Shown here: positions 58,405 to 64,000 of the stretch, piece by piece
Position numbering within the stretch: the first letter of the stretch is position 1
Layout: each line of letters begins with the position of its first letter
DNA from: Rhodococcus sp. HM1
GTDB lineage: Bacteria; Actinomycetota; Actinomycetes; Mycobacteriales; Mycobacteriaceae
Assembly (NCBI RefSeq): GCF_023218075.1
Contig: NZ_JALPTB010000032.1
Location: 1-64,000, forward strand
DNA: 64,000 nt
Reading direction: 5' to 3'
Made by a program: the position numbers and the translations under genes
Notes under the pieces: model-generated
The model's database searches: none
What the model was told of the DNA's origin: nothing
Seen by the model: only the letters and a program-made list of their open reading frames with translations

Positions 58405-58547
58405 CCGGCCATCCCGAACCGACTCCGCCGTCGCCAGGGATCTCCGGCGTTCGCACATCCCACTGGCGAGCGGCGGGCCCCGCGCATCCGGGACCGCCGG
58501 CTACCGTCGCACGCATTAACTCGTCGAAGAACGTGATATCGGCCGGG

Positions 58548-59936
58548 CTACCCGCTGAAACCCTCACCCGCCGTCGAACGGTCGTGCTGCGTGAAGGTCA
58601 TCGCGATATGCCGACCGCGGGCGACCTTGTTCAACATGGCCACCCGTTCGCGCGCGGCTGCCCCGCTTCTGTTCCTGCGCTCGCGGATGGGGTTGGACCA
58701 GGGAACGCTGTCGGCCAGCCTGGCGAGAGCGACGTTCAATCCGGTGAGATGCGCGAACCAGCGCACTCGGCGTTCGAAGTTGTATCCGAGCGGCTCGAAG
58801 TGCGTGCCCTCCACCATGGCTTCGATCTGCTTGTACCCGAACACCACTCCTGCCGGCGCGAGAGCGATGGTGGCGATGATCTGATCGGCGTACCGGGACA
58901 CCCATTTCTTGACCACACCGGGAAGCGTGTCCGTCAGGGTCTCCACGTGTGCGGGACCGGCAATGGCATCGACGAGTTCAGCACGCCAGGGCGAAGGGTT
59001 ACCGCCCCTTGCGAGAACATAATTCAGCGATTTGATGAGTTCCACACCGTTCGCGGAGTGGAGCAGTTCGGGAGCTCCCCACAAACGCGCGGAGTAGGAG
59101 GAATATTCGGCGAGATCCTCGAGTTGTTGCGCGGTCAACCTGCGCCCGAACGCGTGGTCGACGAGCCGTCCGAGCAACATGCCGCTGCCGAATCCGAGCA
59201 ACGATGTCGCAGGAATCGGTTCTCCGAATTTGAGATAGACGTCGTCACCCCATTTTCTGCGTAGCCCACGACTGGCCAGTGCGTGCATCAACCGCACGCG
59301 CACCACGTCCTGGAATGCCTCGGAACGGCGATCGAAAATTTCCGGCAGCCTGAACTCGGCAAATACCCGGGCTGTTTCGATGAAGCGGCGCGGACCGTCG
59401 TCCGCGAATCGTCCCGTGGCACCGGTGGCAGCGGAAATGTCACCGGTCATTGCTGTTTCGTACAGTGCCCACCCTTTGATGATCGACGTGGCACTCCAGG
59501 TAGCCGCCATCGCCAGCATCCGTCCCCGTTCGGCAGCGACGAGATCGAATTGGGCAGGCAGCTGATCGAGATGCTCGAAGAGCTCGACGAACTCGTGCGG
59601 GGGATTTTCGAGCGTTTCGATGCCCTGGGTGAGAGCCTGCTCGAACAGCGCGCGGCCCTGCTCGTGACCGAGTCGCTCGAACGCCTCGACCACGCCGATC
59701 ATGTGCTCGTCGCGTTGCCAGAAATAGTCGTCACGCAGGCGCGTGAGGTCGTTGGGTTCGACTTCCCGGTCGATGTCTATCCAGTCGCCGAACATGATTT
59801 CGCGCATGTGACGCCACTGATCGGCGAAGTGGTCCCGACCGGGTGGGATGGGCCGTAACGGCCGATCGGGACGATCTCGCCGGTTGAAGTCGACATCTTC
59901 GAGGAGGATCTCTGAGCGCTCGTTGGTCGTAGTCAT
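58548..59936 (-). CDS. MpaB/rubber-oxygenase-fold protein (DUF2236)
   Basis: The 462-residue protein matches the large actinobacterial DUF2236 family, which shares the heme-binding fold of latex-clearing rubber oxygenase Lcp and fungal MpaB. Supporting segments are ADQWRHMREIMFGDWIDI, VVRVRLMHALASRGLRRKWG with a histidine in the conserved position, and PATSLLGFGSGMLLGRLVDH. There is no signal peptide, unlike secreted Lcp, so it acts in the cytoplasm and its substrate is unknown. ATG 59936 was chosen over a start five codons further upstream. Confidence 0.78.
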   Translation of the reverse strand: MTTTNERSEILLEDVDFNRRDRPDRPLRPIPPGRDHFADQWRHMREIMFGDWIDIDREVEPNDLTRLRDDYFWQRDEHMIGVVEAFERLGHEQGRALFEQALTQGIETLENPPHEFVELFEHLDQLPAQFDLVAAERGRMLAMAATWSATSIIKGWALYETAMTGDISAATGATGRFADDGPRRFIETARVFAEFRLPEIFDRRSEAFQDVVRVRLMHALASRGLRRKWGDDVYLKFGEPIPATSLLGFGSGMLLGRLVDHAFGRRLTAQQLEDLAEYSSYSARLWGAPELLHSANGVELIKSLNYVLARGGNPSPWRAELVDAIAGPAHVETLTDTLPGVVKKWVSRYADQIIATIALAPAGVVFGYKQIEAMVEGTHFEPLGYNFERRVRWFAHLTGLNVALARLADSVPWSNPIRERRNRSGAAARERVAMLNKVARGRHIAMTFTQHDRSTAGEGFSG

Positions 59937-60090
59937 GAAAACCACCCCCACGTAGTACTTTCAGGCAGTGTCGCACACGGCATCACCATTTGAAAACAGG
60001 TGATGTCAGTTTCGTTGCGTGTTTCTTCCGATGCGATCTGCAGTGGTCGACGCGCTCACTTCCGGACGAGCCCCGTCACGGCCGGAACCG

Positions 60091-60417
60091 TCAGTGGGTG
60101 AAGCTGTCCCAGTCGACGGCAGCGTCGATCGGCTGCGTGTTGTTCTGCGTGGCCTCCCCGCTCTCGCGGGCCGCCCCGGCACGCAGACCGCAATACTCGT
60201 TGACCTTGCCGACGACGACGCGATAGCTCTCCAGGTCGCGGGACGAGATGCCGTGGGGTTCGAGCAGGGAGAGGACGGTTTCGCCGCGCGCGGCGTCGTC
60301 CTGGGCGGCGAAGTCGTCGCACGTCGCGCCCGTGGCCGTGCCACCGCAGCCCGCCACGATCGCACCGAGAACGACCACCGCGGGAACGAACCCCGCGGCC
60401 ACCACACGACTTCTCAC
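60091..60417 (-). CDS. Small lipoprotein (108 aa)
   Basis: The protein has a signal ending in the lipobox IVAGC at about residue 25, followed by a polar domain with two more cysteines (ATCDDF and NEYCGL). It ends WDSFTH. No family is recognised. GTG 60417 follows GAGGGG and gives a proper signal. It stands 109 bases downstream of the radical SAM gene on the same strand. Confidence 0.75.
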   Translation of the reverse strand: MRSRVVAAGFVPAVVVLGAIVAGCGGTATGATCDDFAAQDDAARGETVLSLLEPHGISSRDLESYRVVVGKVNEYCGLRAGAARESGEATQNNTQPIDAAVDWDSFTH

Positions 60418-60526
60418 CGACAACCCCTCGCATCTCCTCGACGGCACGACAGGAGACGATCTTGCCCGACCGGGCCGAGTGGGCTGCGCCGGGATCCCGG
60501 ATCGCCGCGCGGACCGGCAGTAGGGG

Positions 60527-61546
60527 TCAGAACAGCGTGAGTGCCGGATCCGCGGAACGGCGCTCGGAGACCGGCGACGGCACGTCCCGGTGTGCGGCTT
60601 CGGCGCCGGCGAGTCCGTAGCGCTCCACGAGCGGTACGACGCGAGCCTTGAGCCAGCGCTTGTACTCGGGCGTGACGTACGCGCTGCGGCCGTAGAGCTG
60701 CCGGTACCGCCGCACCAACGCGGGATGCTCGGCGGCGAGCCAGGACAGGAACCATCCGCGGGTGGCGCCGCGGAGGTGCATCGGGATCACGGTCGCGCCC
60801 GAGGCGCCGGCCTGTGCGATGGCGGCGAACAGCTCGTCGAGGTGCCGGGTCGAGTCGGTGAGATACGGGATGACCGGGGCCACCATCACATGACAGGACA
60901 GTCCGGCGTCGGTCACGGCGCGGATCAGATCGAGCCGGGCCTGAGGCGACGGGGTGCCCGGTTCGAGCTGGCGCTGCAGGTCGTGGTCGCCGACGGCCAG
61001 GGACACCGCGACCCCGACGTCGACCTGCCGGGCCGCGAGCGTGAGCAACGGCAGATCGCGCCGCAGCAGGGTGCCCTTGGTGAGGATCGAGAACGGGGTG
61101 CCGGACTCGGCGAGCGCACGTATGACGCCGGGCATCAAGCGATATCGGCCCTCCGCGCGCTGATACGGATCGGTGTTGGTGCCGAGCGCGACGTGTTCGC
61201 GCTTCCAGGATTTCCTGGACAGTTCCCGTCGCAGCACCGCCGCGACGTTGGTCTTCACGACGAGCTGGGTGTCGAAGTCGTGGCCGGGATCGAGGTCGAG
61301 ATATTCGTGGGTGGGCCGGGCGAAACAGTAACGGCACGCGTGACTGCATCCACGGAAGGTGTTGACGGTGTAGCGGAACGGCAGATTCGACGCCTCCGGC
61401 GTCTTGTTGAGGGCGCTCTTGCACAGCACCTCGTGGAACGTGATGCCCTCGAAGTCCGGCGTCTGCACGCTGCGGACGAGTCCGGCCCGATCGAATCCGG
61501 GCAACGCGCCGTCGTCGGCGTCCAGTGTCTGTGCCGCCCACCTCAT
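60527..61546 (-). CDS. Radical SAM protein (Rv2578c-like, SplB-related)
   Basis: The 339-residue protein has the radical SAM cluster motif CSHACRYC near residue 75, preceded by PFRYTVNTFRG. Conserved segments follow, such as EHVALGTNTDPYQRAEGRYR, TPFSILTKGTLLRRDLPLL and HVMVAPVIPYLTD. It belongs to the SplB-related group around mycobacterial Rv2578c, whose reaction is unknown. Spore photoproduct lyase repairs thymine lesions, and the LexA-like SOS box in the promoter makes a DNA-damage role credible. ATG 61546 was chosen over a longer frame. A TTGACA element lies at 61582-61577 on this strand. Confidence 0.88.
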   Translation of the reverse strand: MRWAAQTLDADDGALPGFDRAGLVRSVQTPDFEGITFHEVLCKSALNKTPEASNLPFRYTVNTFRGCSHACRYCFARPTHEYLDLDPGHDFDTQLVVKTNVAAVLRRELSRKSWKREHVALGTNTDPYQRAEGRYRLMPGVIRALAESGTPFSILTKGTLLRRDLPLLTLAARQVDVGVAVSLAVGDHDLQRQLEPGTPSPQARLDLIRAVTDAGLSCHVMVAPVIPYLTDSTRHLDELFAAIAQAGASGATVIPMHLRGATRGWFLSWLAAEHPALVRRYRQLYGRSAYVTPEYKRWLKARVVPLVERYGLAGAEAAHRDVPSPVSERRSADPALTLF

Positions 61547-61588
61547 GCGCTCAGTCGAACACCTGTGCGACATTCTGTCAACCGGTCG

Positions 61589-61604
61589 TCGAAATTTCGT
61601 TCGA
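61589..61604. promoter_or_regulatory. LexA-like SOS box between radical SAM and RidA genes
   Basis: TCGAAATTTCGTTCGA matches the actinobacterial SOS box TCGAAC-N4-GTTCGA at 11 of 12 defined positions. It is the core of a longer palindrome with ten-base arms (61584-61593, 61600-61609). A second, outer pair (ATTCTGTCA at 61572-61580, TGACAGAAT at 61617-61625) surrounds it. It overlaps the likely -35 region of ridA and the upstream side of the radical SAM promoter. Confidence 0.7.
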
Positions 61605-61632
61605 CGACCCTCCACCTGACAGAATTCCGGCC

Positions 61633-61995
61633 ATGACTCGTCAGAACATCTCGTCCGGTTCCGAATGGGAACCGAAGATCGGCTACTCCCGCGCGGTGCG
61701 CATCGGCAACCAGGTCGCGGTCTCCGGCACCACCTCCCCCGGCGCGACCCTCGAGGAACAGACCCGCGGCGCCCTGCGCACGATCGAGGCCGCGTTGGCC
61801 GAGGCCGGCGCGAAGCTGACCGACGTGATCCGCACCCGCATGTACCTGACCGACATGTCCCGGTGGGAGGAAGCGGCCGCCGCGCACGGTGAGGTGTTCG
61901 GCGAGATCCGGCCCGCCAGCACGATTCTCGAGGTCAGCCGCCTCGTCGACGCCGATCTGCTCATCGAGATCGAAGCCGACGCGGTCGTCGAATAG
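61633..61995 (+). CDS. RidA-family deaminase
   Basis: RidA proteins hydrolyse reactive enamine/imine intermediates such as 2-aminoacrylate. The 120-residue protein is slightly shorter than usual. It shows GYSRAVRIGNQVAVSGTT, QTRGALRTIEAALAEAGA and DVIRTRMYLTDMSRWEEAA, with the conserved arginine in VIRTRMYLTD and glutamate in IEIEADAVVE. CAGAAT lies seven bases before the ATG, so the message may be leaderless. It is divergent from the radical SAM gene over the SOS-like box. Confidence 0.9.
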   Translation: MTRQNISSGSEWEPKIGYSRAVRIGNQVAVSGTTSPGATLEEQTRGALRTIEAALAEAGAKLTDVIRTRMYLTDMSRWEEAAAAHGEVFGEIRPASTILEVSRLVDADLLIEIEADAVVE

Positions 61996-62006
61996 CGTGG
62001 GATCGT

Positions 62007-62042
62007 GTGCCTTTCGGGCGTCCGGAGGGGCCCGAAAGGCAC
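62007..62042 (+). terminator. 13-bp terminator hairpin after ridA
   Basis: Arms 62007-62019 and 62030-62042 pair perfectly over 13 bases around a ten-base loop, 12 bases after the stop. No T-run follows, as is common in this genus. Confidence 0.7.
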
Positions 62043-62131
62043 GCGAGCGCGCAGCCCCCGGCTCACGAGCGCACAGCGCCCCGGCTCGAGCTAGAGTGCT
62101 GCACACGAACTTCTGATCTGGGGGGATCATC

Positions 62132-62488
62132 ATGGGGGATCATGCCGCCGTCGGCAATTCGGTCAGGGTTGCGCCCGACGGCGTCCGCGCCTTCGGAAAC
62201 ACGACACTCGAGGCCGCCGATCGGGTGGCACGCGCGGGCGCGGTGGATCTGCAGGAGAACGTCTCGGCGCTGAGCCCGGCGCTGGGGCTGATCGGCGGCG
62301 ACTTCGTGGCGGCGTTCGCCGCCGCCCAGAGCGAGCACACCCGCGCGGTCGCGCAGTTGTCGCTCGCCTACGCCTCGAGCGGTGCCGCCGCGCACGCCAC
62401 CGCGACGGGTTACGAAACCGTCGTGGCCGAGCAGACCGCGGCGTTGGCGACCGCGGCCGCCGGCATCGCACCCGGGCCCGCGCGGTGA
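62132..62488 (+). CDS. EspC-like type VII secretion target (118 aa)
   Basis: The protein is alanine-rich and helical, with VRVAPDGVRAFGNTTLEAAD near the start and EHTRAVAQLSLAYASSGAAA in the middle. This fits the EspC/DUF2580-type secretion-associated family that forms helical hairpins like WXG100 proteins. A candidate C-terminal secretion signal of the Y-x3-D/E type is TGYETVVAEQ. ATG 62132 follows GGGGGGAT. Its stop overlaps the start of the next gene as GTGA. No ESX secretion machinery gene is in the window. Confidence 0.72.
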   Translation: MGDHAAVGNSVRVAPDGVRAFGNTTLEAADRVARAGAVDLQENVSALSPALGLIGGDFVAAFAAAQSEHTRAVAQLSLAYASSGAAAHATATGYETVVAEQTAALATAAAGIAPGPAR

Positions 62489-63687
62489 CCGGGCAGGGCA
62501 CACCCGCGGCGACCCCGACCGTCCTCGACGCGCTGCGGGCCTCCCCGATCGGACCGGTGCTCGACATGCCGCTGTCACCGGCGCCCGTCGTCCCCATCCC
62601 GCCGCCCGATCCCGGGACGAACCCGATCGTCGAACTGCTGCAGTCGATTCCGGTTCCGCAGCTGCCCGGGGTGGATCAGCTGCTCGCACCCCTGACCGAT
62701 CTCGGCGGCCTGTTCGGCACCGGCATCCTGGACGGGCTCGACCCGGCCGCGATCCTCCAGCAGTCGTCCCGGTTCCTCGACACCGCCGCCTCGATCGGAC
62801 GCAGCGCAGTCGACCTGCTCCCCGATTCGTGGGAGGGTGCACCGGTCGACGCCGCGATCGAGCACGGCCGCCAGGCGCACACCAGCGCGGTCGCATTGAG
62901 CGAACGCGGCGACCGGATCGGTGAACTGACCCGCGCCGCGACCGCGACCGTCGAACGCGGGAACGTCGAATTGACCGGGATCGCCCAATCGTTCCTGGCC
63001 GTCGCGTCCGCCACCGCGCCGGTCGCGCTGACGCCGCCGGGTCAGGCACTGCTGGTCTCGGCCGCCGTCGAGCATCTGCAGGCGGCACTGGCCGTGGTGA
63101 GCCGCAGCCGCGGTGAACTGAGCGTGCACACCGCGGCGATGAACACCCTCACCGCCCCGATCCCGGTTCCGCCGCCGATCGCACCGGAGGGCCTGCCCGG
63201 CCCCGGGCAGGTGGCGGCGGTCGCGTCCGACGCGGTGAAGTCCCTCGCCTCCGAAGCTGCGTCCGCGGCCGGATCGATGTTCGGCGGATTCGGCGACGGG
63301 TCCGCCCCGACCCGGGCCGCGTCCCTGACGCCGACGATGCCGTCGGCCGGCGGCTCCATGTCCGCACCGTCGGGCTTCGGCGGCGCCGGGCTCACCGGGT
63401 CCGGTCTCGGAGCGGGAACCGGCGCGGTCCCCGCCTCATCGGTCCCCGGTGTGTTCCCGGGACCGGCGGCACCCGTGGGCTCGGGCACCGCGGGTCCGGT
63501 CCCCACCGCGGCCGGACGCCCCGGCAACTACGGCGGCGTCCCGTCGGCCGGTACCCACCGCGGAGACGACCGGACCGATTCCCGTGGCACACCCGGTTTC
63601 CTGGTGTCCGCCGCGAATTCGACCGAGGTGGTCGGGGAAATGCCGAAGGTCGTACCGGCCGTGATCGGGGGCATCGACGCCGGGTAG
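62485..63687 (+). CDS. Proline- and glycine-rich putative type VII secretion partner
   Basis: The 400-residue protein starts with a proline-rich head (PAPVVPIPPPDPGTNPIVEL). A helical central part follows, with SWEGAPVDAAIEHGRQAHTS reminiscent of the W-x-G turn and a second helix (LTRAATATVERGNVELTGIA). A long low-complexity Gly/Ala/Pro/Ser tail comes next, and the end is VVPAVIGGIDAG. The layout resembles large ESX-associated partners such as PPE or EspB-like proteins, but I do not recognise a domain. Coupling by GTGA to the EspC-like gene suggests that the two are secreted or act as a pair. Confidence 0.65.
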   Translation: MTGQGTPAATPTVLDALRASPIGPVLDMPLSPAPVVPIPPPDPGTNPIVELLQSIPVPQLPGVDQLLAPLTDLGGLFGTGILDGLDPAAILQQSSRFLDTAASIGRSAVDLLPDSWEGAPVDAAIEHGRQAHTSAVALSERGDRIGELTRAATATVERGNVELTGIAQSFLAVASATAPVALTPPGQALLVSAAVEHLQAALAVVSRSRGELSVHTAAMNTLTAPIPVPPPIAPEGLPGPGQVAAVASDAVKSLASEAASAAGSMFGGFGDGSAPTRAASLTPTMPSAGGSMSAPSGFGGAGLTGSGLGAGTGAVPASSVPGVFPGPAAPVGSGTAGPVPTAAGRPGNYGGVPSAGTHRGDDRTDSRGTPGFLVSAANSTEVVGEMPKVVPAVIGGIDAG

Positions 63688-63728
63688 GTACCGGATTACG
63701 CTGTGACCCGAGCGGGTACCTGAGGTAG

Positions 63729-64000
63729 ATGGGTCGTGCGGGAATGGTTCGACAGCTGGGCGTCGAAGAGGAATTCCAGCTGATCGATGCGAAAACGCGC
63801 CGGCTCGTTCCCCGGGCCCCGGAACTGCTCGCCCGGCTCCCGCAGGACACCTACGTCGACGAACTGCAACGCTGCGTCGTCGAGGTCAACAGCGAGGTCC
63901 ACCGGGAGCTGTCGAAACTCCGCGCGGATCTCGTCCTTCGTCGCTCGCAGCTGGCGGCGGCCGCCGCCGAACTGGGCCTGGGGGTCGCCGCGGCCGGTGC
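63729..64000 (+). CDS. GCS2-type carboxylate-amine ligase (YbdK-like), N-terminal part
   Basis: The gene runs off the window. The visible 90 residues carry the family start VRQLGVEEEFQLIDAKTRRL and YVDELQRCVVEVNSEVHREL. These match glutamate-cysteine ligase family 2 (YbdK/EgtA-related) proteins, which form gamma-glutamyl amide bonds with ATP. ATG 63729 follows GAGGTAG; an ATG at 63744 would also begin close to the usual family N-terminus. Whether it is YbdK or the ergothioneine enzyme EgtA cannot be told from this part, though a start so near the GVEEEF motif favours YbdK. Confidence 0.85.
   Translation, partial: MGRAGMVRQLGVEEEFQLIDAKTRRLVPRAPELLARLPQDTYVDELQRCVVEVNSEVHRELSKLRADLVLRRSQLAAAAAELGLGVAAAG

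Overview
The window is high-GC chromosomal DNA, very probably from Rhodococcus or a close relative in the Mycobacteriales. The signs are dense GC-rich codon use with many GTG starts, ATGA/GTGA coupled genes, a WS/DGAT acyltransferase, an LppP/LprE-type lipoprotein, an EspC-like type VII secretion target pair, and the order aroE-mltG-ruvX-alaS ... rarA ... aspS - zinc metallopeptidase ... radical SAM protein. As I recall it, that is the order of M. tuberculosis Rv2552c to Rv2578c. No rRNA, tRNA, IS element, prophage or CRISPR array was seen.

1-14.1 kb is conserved backbone, mostly on the minus strand: shikimate dehydrogenase, MltG, RuvX and alanyl-tRNA synthetase in a tight run, then RarA, a PhoD-type phosphatase, a phosphotransferase-like protein with an altered catalytic loop, aspartyl-tRNA synthetase and a YpfJ-type metallopeptidase. 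14.1-14.7 kb is an unusually AT-rich gap holding a 30-codon peptide gene with a strong ribosome binding site and a textbook terminator. 14.7-18.2 kb carries an ADP-ribosylglycohydrolase/macrodomain fusion divergent from an NrtR-like regulator over twin 20-bp operators, plus small proteins and a Pnkp-like phosphatase.

18.1-28.6 kb is a polyol system. Two polyol dehydrogenases and two sugar kinases lie on the minus strand. They are divergent from a SorC-type regulator and a complete ABC importer. Together they would import mannitol, sorbitol or arabitol, oxidise it to fructose or xylulose, and phosphorylate the product. 28.7-38 kb holds envelope and lipid functions: a membrane-anchored alpha/beta hydrolase, an esterase, flavoproteins, lipoproteins (one a beta-lactamase-fold protein without its catalytic serine and lysine), a universal stress protein and a wax ester synthase/DGAT. 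38.4-42.2 kb is an organosulfur set (SsuD-like, SfnB-like, SfnG) for taking sulfur from dimethyl sulfone and sulfonates.

42.4-47.6 kb has small proteins and a flavin monooxygenase divergent from a GAF regulator. 47.8-58.4 kb is a seven-gene coupled catabolic operon (MHS transporter, second shikimate dehydrogenase, Old Yellow Enzyme, aldo-keto reductase, Gfo/Idh oxidoreductase, FAD desaturase-like protein, TIM-barrel protein) with a LysR regulator and a divergent SDR. It looks like a pathway for a hydroaromatic acid and is the best candidate here for an undescribed pathway. 58.5-64 kb returns to backbone-like genes: an MpaB/rubber-oxygenase-fold protein, a lipoprotein, a radical SAM protein divergent from RidA over a LexA-like SOS box, the type VII secretion pair, and the start of a GCS2-type carboxylate-amine ligase that runs off the window.
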